Assembly (NCBI GenBank): GCA_005502775.1
Contig: SCNI01000026.1
Coordinates: 1-53,702 of the forward strand
DNA length: 53,702 nt
Direction of reading: 5' to 3'
From: Microbacteriaceae bacterium 3FA27C10
GTDB taxonomy: Bacteria > Actinomycetota > Actinomycetes > Actinomycetales > Microbacteriaceae
Below, in pieces: positions 32,028 through 39,234 of the stretch. The position numbers and the translations under genes are program-made. How positions within the stretch are numbered: the first letter of the stretch is position 1; each line of letters begins with the position of its first letter. Under the pieces are notes generated by a model that had not been told where the DNA came from, made no database searches, and saw only the letters and a program-made list of their open reading frames with translations.

Positions 32028-32314
32028 CCGAAGAGGTCACCGAGCCAGGATTCGCGGCCTCGCTTTTTCTGGCCACCGTGCGAGCTGCCGTCGTAGCCGT
32101 GTCCGCTCGAGCGCTTCCGGTCGTGGTCGCTTCCGTGGCCGTCGCGCCCGTAGCTACCTCTGGTTTGCTCGGCGACGGCGGGGGCGGATCGCTCGACGAT
32201 CTTGTCGAGCTCTCCACGGTCGAGCCAGACCCCTCTGCACTGGGGGCAGTAGTCGATCTCGATTCCTTCGCGATTTGAGATCAGCAGCGTTGTGTCATCG
32301 ATGGGGCATTTCAT
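32024..32314 (-). CDS. TFIIB-type zinc-ribbon protein
   Basis: 96 residues. MKCPIDDTTLL ... IDYCPQCRGVWLDRGELDKI contains C-x(n)-C-x2-C with the CRGVWLDRGEL signature of the bacterial zf-TFIIB family; the first Cys of the usual CPxC pair is followed by PID, so only three cysteines are evident. The C-terminal half is His/Gly/Ser-rich (GHGYDGSSHGGQKK) and may bind metal. Partners of this family are unknown. It is coupled to a DUF3093-like gene. Confidence 0.78.
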   Translation of the reverse strand: MKCPIDDTTLLISNREGIEIDYCPQCRGVWLDRGELDKIVERSAPAVAEQTRGSYGRDGHGSDHDRKRSSGHGYDGSSHGGQKKRGRESWLGDLFG

Positions 32315-32811
32315 TCTTCTTCTCCTTTTCGGGTGGGGATTTGGGCTGAGGGTGATGGCGTTCCGGCGGGGTCTCCGCCGAGACAGCGGATGAGCTCGTT
32401 AGGGTGCCTGGTGGAGACCAGCCAATAGGGCACCGGGTCGCCGGGGTCGGTGATGGCGATTTTCACGACGGGCTTCACCCATCCCCGGATGCAGAGCCAC
32501 GCTCGAGCGTCGAGTTTCGGTCCTCGCTGCTGGGTCGCCGCGTCACCGTCGTAGCCCCGGATCTCACCGAGGAGTGCGCGAGGGATCACGGCTCGGCCGA
32601 CACGTAAGGTGTCGGCCGAGACCTCGATGACGGGCGCCGTTAAAACGAAGAGAGCGATGACGCCGGTGTACAGGACCACCCCGACGGTGATACCGACCAG
32701 AAATCCTGGCACCGCGGTGATCGGCAGGAAGACGATGAGACTGGCGGGGATGACGAGCCCGATGTAGAGGAACATCGATAGGGCCGGGCGAAGTCGTTCG
32801 CGATACTGCAT
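32311..32811 (-). CDS. DUF3093-family membrane protein
   Basis: 166 residues from ATG 32811, overlapping the upstream stop (TGATG). Two membrane helices lie in the first 65 residues, then a soluble beta-rich domain with GPKLDARAWLCIRGWV and VPYWLVSTRHPNELI, the conserved C-terminal signature of actinobacterial DUF3093. Function unknown. In chromosomes, members often sit near dut and other housekeeping genes; here it is in a metal/envelope island. Confidence 0.78.
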   Translation of the reverse strand: MQYRERLRPALSMFLYIGLVIPASLIVFLPITAVPGFLVGITVGVVLYTGVIALFVLTAPVIEVSADTLRVGRAVIPRALLGEIRGYDGDAATQQRGPKLDARAWLCIRGWVKPVVKIAITDPGDPVPYWLVSTRHPNELIRCLGGDPAGTPSPSAQIPTRKGEEE

Positions 32812-33026
32812 CACTGATTGCTACCCCGCCGTTCGAGTTGATCGGTCAGGCCGGTCAGTAGTTGCTCCGCCTGTTCGGTGGGGATCGCGCCGTTATCGAC
32901 CTGATCAGTGATATCGATCAGACGAAGCTTGGTCGACGCCGCGGCGCTGTCGATCGGGGCGGCGTCGAGAACCCGGAGCAGCCGAAGGCGCGCGATCAGC
33001 GCCGGCGCGCTCCATTTGGTGGTCAT
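32811..33026 (-). CDS. Small helical hypothetical protein, 71 aa
   Basis: 71 residues from ATG 33026. Arg/Leu-rich helices, no membrane segment, no recognised domain. It is divergent from lspA across a 48-bp gap that contains the shared promoter motif, and coupled to the DUF3093 gene. It could be a small regulator, but no helix-turn-helix is evident. Confidence 0.5.
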   Translation of the reverse strand: MTTKWSAPALIARLRLLRVLDAAPIDSAAASTKLRLIDITDQVDNGAIPTEQAEQLLTGLTDQLERRGSNQ

Positions 33027-33044
33027 GGGCACAGAGTAAGGCAA

Positions 33045-33070
33045 ATAGTTCAGGAAATTCTGTATAGTCG
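33045..33070 (+). promoter_or_regulatory. Shared promoter/operator motif, copy 2 (lspA, leaderless)
   Basis: ATAGTTCAGGAAATTCTG is followed directly by the -10 box TATAGT at 33063-33068. The expected transcription start falls on or next to the GTG start codon at 33075, so the lspA mRNA is probably leaderless. Confidence 0.7.
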
Positions 33071-33074
33071 TCGG

Positions 33075-33599
33075 GTGAGTGATGTACGAGCCGACCTTGC
33101 CCGCCGTCGCCTTGTCGGCGGCCTGTTCGTGCTTCTGGTGGTGGCGGCCGGTGTGATCATCGATCAGCTCGTGAAGCAGTGGGCGCTCAGCGATCTCGCG
33201 GACGGCCGCGTCATTGAAGTACTTCCGACGTTCGATCTGCGGCTGGTCTTCAACCCGGGTGTCGCATTCGGCATGGGTGCGGGTCTCGGCCCGATCGTGG
33301 CGATCGTCCTGATCGGTGTGCTGGCAGCGCTGACCGGATGGGTGGCGGTCAAGGTGTGGCGCGGTGACGTGGTGGATGCTGTTCTCCTTTCGGTGGTGTT
33401 GGCAGGCGGCTTGGGAAACGTGATCGACCGGGTGTTCCGGGCACCGGCGGATGCGCCTCTCACGGGTGAGGTCGTCGACTATCTGGCGGTGTCGTGGTTC
33501 GCCATCTTCAACCTCGCCGACGTCTTCGCGGTGGGAGGCGTCCTCGTGTGGCTTCTCGTGATCACGCTCCGCTCCCGTCGCCGTCTTCCGTCCACTTGA
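33075..33599 (+). CDS. lspA: Lipoprotein signal peptidase (signal peptidase II)
   Basis: 174 residues from GTG 33075, which directly follows its -10 box. Four membrane helices, the conserved NPGVAFGM segment, and both catalytic aspartates in GNVIDRVFR and NLADVFAVGG are present. The enzyme cleaves the signal peptide of diacylated prolipoproteins at the membrane. A plasmid copy beside lnt and lipoprotein genes suggests a dedicated maturation route, or an LspA variant insensitive to an inhibitor; the latter is speculation. It converges on resB, and the two 3' ends overlap by 38 bases. Confidence 0.93.
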   Translation: MSDVRADLARRRLVGGLFVLLVVAAGVIIDQLVKQWALSDLADGRVIEVLPTFDLRLVFNPGVAFGMGAGLGPIVAIVLIGVLAALTGWVAVKVWRGDVVDAVLLSVVLAGGLGNVIDRVFRAPADAPLTGEVVDYLAVSWFAIFNLADVFAVGGVLVWLLVITLRSRRRLPST

Positions 33600-35208
33600 G
33601 CGCCGCCCGGTGCTTGTTCCGGAAGTCGTTGACGGCGTCCTCGAGCCGCGGGTCGTCGCCTCGTGCGAGGCCGGCGTACTCGACGGTGACGCTGCCATCT
33701 CGCCCGGTGGTTACCTTCACCCAGAGGCGGCGGCGCGCGATGAACAATGACGTCAAGAGGCCGGCGGTGGCGAGGATGGAGAACACCAAGACGACGTCCT
33801 GAGCCGGGTCGTAGCTGAGGTCGAATGAGGCGAACCGGCTGATGCCATCGAGCGTGATGGTTCCGAGCCCGTTCGGGAGCTCAGCCGTGTCACCTGGACG
33901 GAGTTGAAGTGAGTCCACTCCAGTATTGCCACCGGTGAGCTGGGTGAGCGTGCTGGTGTCGAGCGAGTACACCGAGGTGGGTACGCCGCCATCGAGCCCG
34001 AGATCCCCCTGGAAGACGTTGAGGGTCACCGTGGGGTAGATGAGGTCGGGGTAGGAGGAGTATTTGGCCCCGGAGTCCGCGGTTTCCTCGGTTGGGTAGA
34101 GGAATCCGAGAAGCCCGAGCTGCTCGCTGAGCCCGTCGGGAATCTTGATCACGCCGAGTGAGGTCAGATTGGAGTCCTGTGGCAGGAACGGGATGGCGCT
34201 CGAGAAGACGGTGTCGCCGGCGGGGTTCCGGATGGTGATGCGGGGTGCGTAGCCGTTTCCGAGGAGGAAGATGTCGGCGCCGGCGAGTTCCAGGGGCCGA
34301 TTGACCTTGATGACGTCGCTGCGCACCGAGTCGGTGCCTGGTTCGGTGATCGACACGGACGCGGTGTAATCCAACGGTTGGCCCAGCGCGCCCCTGTCGA
34401 CCCCTTCATATGTGACTTCGAACGTGTCGAGGGTGATGCGGTAGGGGCTGAGCACTTCGGGGGTGAACAGGCGTCCGGGGTTGAAGGTGTCGTAGGAGCT
34501 CTGCACGTTCGCGAATCCCTCACCTTCCACAACGACCCGTTGCCCGGCGTAGCCGAAGAGTCCACCGATCGCCACGGCGACGAGAAGTCCGACGAGTGAG
34601 AGGTGGAAGACGAGGTTGCCGGTTTCGCGGAGGTACCCGCGCTCGGCCGATAGTGAGGTCGTGGCCCCGTCGGTGTAGCGTGCCACGCGATATCGCGCAG
34701 CTTTGAGCACCCGTTCGGCCTCGCGCAGCGCCAGGGCGTCGTCGACGGGCTGTGGGTAGGTATCGGTCCGGTGAGCAGGCAGCCTGCTCAGCCGCGCCGG
34801 CGTCCGTGGTGGGCGTGCCCGGAGAGCGTCCCAGTGATGCTTGGCGCGCGGGACGACGCACCCGATCAAGGAGATGAACAGCAGAATGTAGATGCTCGAG
34901 TACCAGAACGAACCGTAGGAGTCGAACGCTTGGACGGCCTCGAGAAACGGGGTGATGCCGGGGTTGTTGTCGATGTATTGCACGACCCCGTTGGGGTCGG
35001 AGCTGCGCTGTGGGAGCAATGATCCGGGGATCGAGGCGAGGGCGAGCAGAAGAAGCAGGAACAGGGCGGTTCGCATGCTCGTGAGCTGGCGCCACGCCCA
35101 TCGGGCCCAGGTGACGCTCGAGGATGTGCGCGGCAGTTCGGCGTCGACGTGGTCGGCGGGGCGGCGAGGGTCGGTGTCGGACGTATCCGAGCGGGTCGGT
35201 GAGGTCAT
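33562..35208 (-). CDS. resB: ResB-like cytochrome c biogenesis protein
   Basis: 548 residues from ATG 35208, overlapping the upstream M23 stop (ATGA). Three membrane helices at the N-terminal end (about 45-62, 100-118, 205-225) and one near the C-terminus enclose a large extracytoplasmic domain, as in ResB/Ccs1. PQRSSDPNGVVQYIDNNPG is a conserved ResB element. ResB normally works with CcsA/ResC to deliver heme for c-type cytochrome maturation. No ccsA is present on the plasmid, so it must use the host's partner. CcdA and a TlpA-like gene elsewhere in the island belong to the same pathway. Confidence 0.88.
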   Translation of the reverse strand: MTSPTRSDTSDTDPRRPADHVDAELPRTSSSVTWARWAWRQLTSMRTALFLLLLLALASIPGSLLPQRSSDPNGVVQYIDNNPGITPFLEAVQAFDSYGSFWYSSIYILLFISLIGCVVPRAKHHWDALRARPPRTPARLSRLPAHRTDTYPQPVDDALALREAERVLKAARYRVARYTDGATTSLSAERGYLRETGNLVFHLSLVGLLVAVAIGGLFGYAGQRVVVEGEGFANVQSSYDTFNPGRLFTPEVLSPYRITLDTFEVTYEGVDRGALGQPLDYTASVSITEPGTDSVRSDVIKVNRPLELAGADIFLLGNGYAPRITIRNPAGDTVFSSAIPFLPQDSNLTSLGVIKIPDGLSEQLGLLGFLYPTEETADSGAKYSSYPDLIYPTVTLNVFQGDLGLDGGVPTSVYSLDTSTLTQLTGGNTGVDSLQLRPGDTAELPNGLGTITLDGISRFASFDLSYDPAQDVVLVFSILATAGLLTSLFIARRRLWVKVTTGRDGSVTVEYAGLARGDDPRLEDAVNDFRNKHRAALKWTEDGDGSGA

Positions 35209-36479
35209 CCGAGTGCGGCGCCGCGTGCGGCCATGAATGGTTGGGGGTCGATGCGGGTGCCGTCGACGGTGACTTCGTAGTGCAGGTGGCAGCCGGTGGA
35301 CACACCGGTGGTGCCGGCGAGTGATATCAGTTGCCCTGCGGCGACGGACTCTCCCGGGCTCACGACGAGTTGGCTGTTGTGGGCGTAGCTGGTTTGCACT
35401 CCTGCACCGTGGCTGATCTGTACCCAGTTGCCGAGGCCGCCGAACCAGCCCGCATAGTTGACGGTGCCGGCGGAGGCGGCGTACACGGGCGTGCCGCATC
35501 CGGCGCCGAGATCGACGCCGCGGTGATAGCTGCTCGCTCCTGCTGTCGGGGCGACACGGGGACCGAATCCGTCGGAGATCCGGCCACCCACTGGGCGCGC
35601 CCAGCCCTGGTCGGAGAGCTGTCCCGCATCCAGTTGTGGGGAGCTCCCGTTTCCGGCGGCCGCGGCCGCTGCTGCTGCGGCCGCGGCCGCCGCCGCTCGT
35701 CGGACTTCTTCTCCGCGGGCGTAGTCAGCCTCGGTGGCTTGCCGGTTCTCGGAGAGAACGGCGAGCTGTGCTTTGAGTGTCTCGGAGTTCGCGAGCTGGA
35801 GGCCAAGTTGCTCCTCAACGGCCTGGGAGGCGGCGATGGCTGCTTGCATCGCAGCTTCGGCTTCGACCGCGAGGCGCTCGCGCTCGGTTTTTGCCACGAT
35901 CGCCTGGTCGGTGAGCGCCTGGGCGGTGTTGCTGGTAGTCTCAGCCTGCCGGTAGAGCTGGTCGATATTTTCGGAGAGCCGCGACGTGGTCGCCAACCGG
36001 TTGAGGAAGTTGTCGCTGTCGGATCCCGAAAGCAGAAGTTGTGCGGTGAGCTGATCGCTTCCGCCCGTGCGCGCGAGGGAGCTCACGAGCCGGCCGACAG
36101 TGAGTCGTGCCGCGCCGGCGGCCTGTTCGGCCGATGCGGCTTGCGCCTCGAGGTCGCGGGCTCGTTCACCCGCGCGGTCGCGGGCATCCTGTGCGACGTC
36201 CCACTCGTCGGTGAGGGCTACCGCTTGCTGCTGAGCAGCCGCGAGGTCGGCTTCGATCTGGCTGATGAGCGCGGTGAGCTCGCCGATCTGGGCCTGTTTG
36301 GTGGACTCGTCGGCGCGGGCGGCCTCGACCTCTGCCCAGGTGGGATATTCCTCCGCTGAGGCGGCGTAGGGCGTTGATGCCAGGCCGATCGTGACGAGCG
36401 CCGTCAGGACGATCGAGATCGTGGTGCGAGATCGGCGCCGTGGCGTGCGGCGACCGACCCCCGGGGTCGAGGGGATCAT
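35205..36479 (-). CDS. Secreted M23 metallopeptidase with coiled coil (wall hydrolase)
   Basis: 424 residues from ATG 36479. Signal peptide at about 18-42 (ISIVLTALVTIGLA ... AASAEE), then a long coiled coil (about 55-275) with an Ala run of 14 residues, and a C-terminal LytM/M23 domain. Zinc ligands are H in SSYHRGVDLG (H-x3-D) and H-L-H in TGCHLHYEV. The architecture (coiled coil plus LytM) is that of EnvC/RipA-type envelope-splitting or regulatory hydrolases. DUF6153-like gene upstream, resB downstream with overlap. The catalytic core is nearly identical to that of the M23 protein at 46929-48095 around DGFGPRVAPTAGASS. Confidence 0.9.
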   Translation of the reverse strand: MIPSTPGVGRRTPRRRSRTTISIVLTALVTIGLASTPYAASAEEYPTWAEVEAARADESTKQAQIGELTALISQIEADLAAAQQQAVALTDEWDVAQDARDRAGERARDLEAQAASAEQAAGAARLTVGRLVSSLARTGGSDQLTAQLLLSGSDSDNFLNRLATTSRLSENIDQLYRQAETTSNTAQALTDQAIVAKTERERLAVEAEAAMQAAIAASQAVEEQLGLQLANSETLKAQLAVLSENRQATEADYARGEEVRRAAAAAAAAAAAAAAGNGSSPQLDAGQLSDQGWARPVGGRISDGFGPRVAPTAGASSYHRGVDLGAGCGTPVYAASAGTVNYAGWFGGLGNWVQISHGAGVQTSYAHNSQLVVSPGESVAAGQLISLAGTTGVSTGCHLHYEVTVDGTRIDPQPFMAARGAALG

Positions 36480-36544
36480 GATTCTGCTTTCCGATGCGGT
36501 GATGTGATGGCGCGCGAAAGCGCCCAGGGCATGGAAGGCGGAAT

Positions 36545-36928
36545 CTAGATGCGGAGGGGGCCCGCTGACTGCAGCGCGGAAAGCGCCGGTAGGCGAAGGG
36601 TCACCGCTGCCGGCGGAGCATTTGCCCATGAGGGCGGACCGAAGGCCGTGGATGCGCGACGTGCTTGAGCGGTCACCAAGACGACAGAGCCGATAGCCGC
36701 GACGCAGATCATGGCGGCGCCGAGGCACTCGGCCACGCCGCCGCCGTCATCTGGCGTGTGGACGGTGACGTTCGAGTCGAGAACGACGATGGCGGCGGCC
36801 GCCGCGTCGGTGTCGTGGTTGGTGGAAGCCGCGTGCAGGACGGTGGTCGTCACGGCGGCCACGCAGATCAGGAGGGCCAGAAATGCGACGCGGAGCAGTC
36901 GGGCCAGTGCGCGGGAACTCAGCTGCAT
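36545..36928 (-). CDS. DUF6153-like membrane protein 1
   Basis: 127 residues. Two membrane helices (about 11-33 and 68-88) around an outward loop of about 30 residues, a basic segment, then a C-terminal tail ending LSALQSAGPLRI. This matches a family of small actinobacterial membrane proteins (DUF6153-like) found in copper/redox gene clusters. Two paralogues occur at 41504-41965 and 48251-48688. It precedes an M23 peptidase, as does the third paralogue. A -10-like TACAAT lies upstream on the minus strand near 36973. Confidence 0.65.
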   Translation of the reverse strand: MQLSSRALARLLRVAFLALLICVAAVTTTVLHAASTNHDTDAAAAAIVVLDSNVTVHTPDDGGGVAECLGAAMICVAAIGSVVLVTAQARRASTAFGPPSWANAPPAAVTLRLPALSALQSAGPLRI

Positions 36929-37032
36929 AAGTCTCCTCGCCTCCTGGTGCTCCGCGACTCCGTCTCAGCGATTGTAAACGAGATCATGTACTCTCGAAGG
37001 CGCCTGGCCGCCACTGCATTGAACGGAACGTC

Positions 37033-37269
37033 GTGTCTTCTCCTGGTTCTCCTTCCCCGGAACGTCGACGCTGGACATCGGCGCAGTTCGCCTACCTTGC
37101 GTTGGCGCTGAACGGGCTGTGCCTGGTCGTGCTGTTCGCGAACCTCCTGACGGGGAACACCTGGTGGGAGATTGCGGTGCCGATCGCGATCGGCTTCCTC
37201 GTGCTGGGAGGCCTCAGTGGTTTCCAGACCCGTCGGCTGCGTGTGAAGGAGCGGAGCCAGCACCGGTAA
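37033..37269 (+). CDS. Small two-helix membrane protein, 78 aa
   Basis: 78 residues from GTG 37033. Two membrane helices (about 17-38 and 44-63) with charged ends (QTRRLRVKERSQHR). Similar topology to the protein at 27151-27339. It lies divergent from the DUF6153-like gene across about 100 bases. Function unknown. Confidence 0.55.
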   Translation: MSSPGSPSPERRRWTSAQFAYLALALNGLCLVVLFANLLTGNTWWEIAVPIAIGFLVLGGLSGFQTRRLRVKERSQHR

Positions 37270-37271
37270 CG

Positions 37272-37634
37272 TCACCGGCGCCGCCGGTGAGGGGGTGGCT
37301 CGCTGGTATCGATCACTCGGAACACCACACCGGTAGCGATGAACACCGCGGACCCGATGAGCACGAGTACCTGCCACAGCTCCTCCTCGAATCCGAAGGG
37401 CCAGGCGGGGTTCCAGATCACCGCCAGGGGTACCATCGGCAGTCCCCACCACCACTTTCTGTGCTGGATGGCGATGACGACGACGATCAATGCCAGGATG
37501 CTCACCGCGTAGCGCACATACAGGTAGAAGTCGGTGTGGATGATACCGATGGTCGCCAGGAGCACGATCGCGCCGAGGACCGCGGGGAGCATGCCCGGGC
37601 GGATGTATCGCGTTCGCGTTGCCCGGGCGGTCAC
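37272..37634 (-). CDS. DUF6804-like membrane protein
   Basis: 120 residues with four membrane helices and a conserved-looking centre RKWWWGLPMVPLAVIWNPAW, resembling small membrane proteins of the DUF6804 type. It overlaps the copC stop by 4 bases and so belongs to the copper-related operon. Function unknown. Confidence 0.6.
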   Translation of the reverse strand: MTARATRTRYIRPGMLPAVLGAIVLLATIGIIHTDFYLYVRYAVSILALIVVVIAIQHRKWWWGLPMVPLAVIWNPAWPFGFEEELWQVLVLIGSAVFIATGVVFRVIDTSEPPPHRRRR

Positions 37635-38269
37635 GACGCTGAGTCCTGAGCGTTGGCGCGACGCTTGGCACGGGTTGAGGCGATGATCGCGATGACCACA
37701 ATGAGAAGGACGACGACGATGCCGCCGATGAGCGCGATGGGGAACAACGAATCATAAGCGTCTCCGCTAGAGACGGCTGTCGGGGTGGGCGCCGGAGTTT
37801 CGGTGCTCGCGGTGGCGGGCGCGGTCGCCGTCGGGGTGGGCGTCGGTGTCGCGGTGGGTGTGGGTGTGGGTGTCGGTTCGACGGTGTAGCTGAACGCATA
37901 TTGGCCCGAGATGGGGTGGCCGTCAGCTGAAACGGTCTGCCAGAGCACCTGGTAGCTGCCGGCTGTCGTGGGTGAGACGGCTTTGGTGAGCGTGCTGGCG
38001 TCAATGGTGACGTCGCCGGTCGAGATGTCCGTTCCTGCCGGATCGATGACGGCGATGGCGATGCCCGTGTCGAAGCCGGCGAGCGGTTCTTCGTTGAAGG
38101 TGAGTTGCACCTGCGTGAGCGGGGTGCTGATGACCTCATCGGCGGCGGGGGTGGATGACGCGAGAGCGTCATGGGCGTTGGCGGCAGCGGGTGCGGTGAA
38201 AAGCATCGCCGTGGCGGCGAGGGTGGCGATGGCGCCGGCGAGTGCGCGGCGGCGGAGGGTGTTCGTCAT
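37631..38269 (-). CDS. copC: CopC-domain copper-binding protein, membrane anchored
   Basis: 212 residues. The signal peptide ends AAANA-HDALASSTPAA, so the mature protein begins with His, the N-terminal copper ligand of CopC. The domain continues to VSADGHPISGQYAFSYTV, which has the second conserved His. A Thr/Pro/Ala linker of about 40 residues (encoded by a repetitive stretch around 37790-37875) leads to a C-terminal membrane helix. It binds Cu(II) outside the cell and may pass copper to the CopD-type protein encoded two genes downstream in the same operon. Confidence 0.92.
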   Translation of the reverse strand: MTNTLRRRALAGAIATLAATAMLFTAPAAANAHDALASSTPAADEVISTPLTQVQLTFNEEPLAGFDTGIAIAVIDPAGTDISTGDVTIDASTLTKAVSPTTAGSYQVLWQTVSADGHPISGQYAFSYTVEPTPTPTPTATPTPTPTATAPATASTETPAPTPTAVSSGDAYDSLFPIALIGGIVVVLLIVVIAIIASTRAKRRANAQDSAS

Positions 38270-39234
38270 GGTGCTTCTTTCGTGTCTCGGGTGTTGAGGC
38301 GGTGGAGGTAGTCGTTGTAGGCATCGAGATCGGCGTCACCGTGTTTGTCGTGGCGGCGATCAGCGGCGCGGGCTCGGCGGGTGTCATCGCGGTGCCATCT
38401 GGATAGGAGCACGAGCACGATGATCAGGGTGGGTAGCTCCCCGTAGGACCAGGCGAGGGCGCCGGCGACGAGCTGGTCTTGCAGGGGGTCGATGCCCCAG
38501 CTCGCAGGTGGGGAAGCGAAGTAGGCGATGAGCGGCACCGAGGCGAGCATGATGATGACGCCGAAGAAGGCGTGCAGGGGCATTTCGGCGAAGACGTCGA
38601 GGAGGCGTCCGAGATGGGATTGTCGTGCGGGGAGCGGGTCGGCGGAGATCAAGGGGATGGTGAAGAGAATGCCGCTGGCAAGGAACAGCAGCTCGAGCCC
38701 GATGTGACCGGTCCAGCTTCCGAGGAGGGCGTTGGCGATGCCGCTGAGGTACAGGCCGTAGAAGGTGAACAGGAACAAGGGGATCATGACTGCCGGGTGC
38801 AACAGCAGTTTCGCGGCACGGGACCGGAGCCCGGTCAGCGCAGCACGTTGCACAAGGATGCCGAGCCCCCGATGGGGCACTGCCTTCAGCAGCAGAGTTC
38901 CCGGTGAGCCGAGCACAAGCAGGGGCGGCACGGCCATCATCAGGGTGAGCTGCTGGAACATGAACACCGAGAACATGCGGTAGCCGTATCCTTCGAGACC
39001 GGCACCCATCGTGATGATGAGGATGAGGCAGCCGGCGACGAAACAGACGGTCCGCGTGACCGACCAGCGCCGACCCGTGAGCCAGAGGCGTGCAGCACCG
39101 ATGCTGTAGGCGACGAGCAAAACGAGTGCGATGGCGGGGATGAGCGGGATCGGTTGCAGGTTAGGGGCGAGGAACTGTGTGAGGTCAGGGGGTGCGGCCG
39201 GCACCCAGACCGGCCCTGTGGGGTCTCCGGTCAT
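38266..39234 (-). CDS. ctaG: CtaG-family (caa3-type) cytochrome oxidase assembly protein
   Basis: 322 residues with seven to eight membrane helices. MFSVFMFQQLTLMMAVPPLLVLGSP, HPLHAFFGV-like and the DPLQDQLVAGALAW segment are typical of the Bacillus-type CtaG family, needed for copper insertion into cytochrome oxidase. The tail is charged (about 275-322). A second CtaG domain is fused to CopD in the adjacent gene, and the two proteins share the DPL-x-DQ-x2-AG motif, so one arose by duplication. Coupled by 4-base overlaps on both sides. Confidence 0.85.
   Translation of the reverse strand: MTGDPTGPVWVPAAPPDLTQFLAPNLQPIPLIPAIALVLLVAYSIGAARLWLTGRRWSVTRTVCFVAGCLILIITMGAGLEGYGYRMFSVFMFQQLTLMMAVPPLLVLGSPGTLLLKAVPHRGLGILVQRAALTGLRSRAAKLLLHPAVMIPLFLFTFYGLYLSGIANALLGSWTGHIGLELLFLASGILFTIPLISADPLPARQSHLGRLLDVFAEMPLHAFFGVIIMLASVPLIAYFASPPASWGIDPLQDQLVAGALAWSYGELPTLIIVLVLLSRWHRDDTRRARAADRRHDKHGDADLDAYNDYLHRLNTRDTKEAP

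Noticed and set aside
35640-35700. GCxGCx repeat tract as a regulatory or recombination repeat
   Set aside because: It encodes a run of alanines in the linker of the M23 protein and is explained by codon repetition.
37790-37875. Short tandem repeats as a functional DNA element
   Set aside because: They encode the Thr/Pro/Ala linker of the CopC protein.
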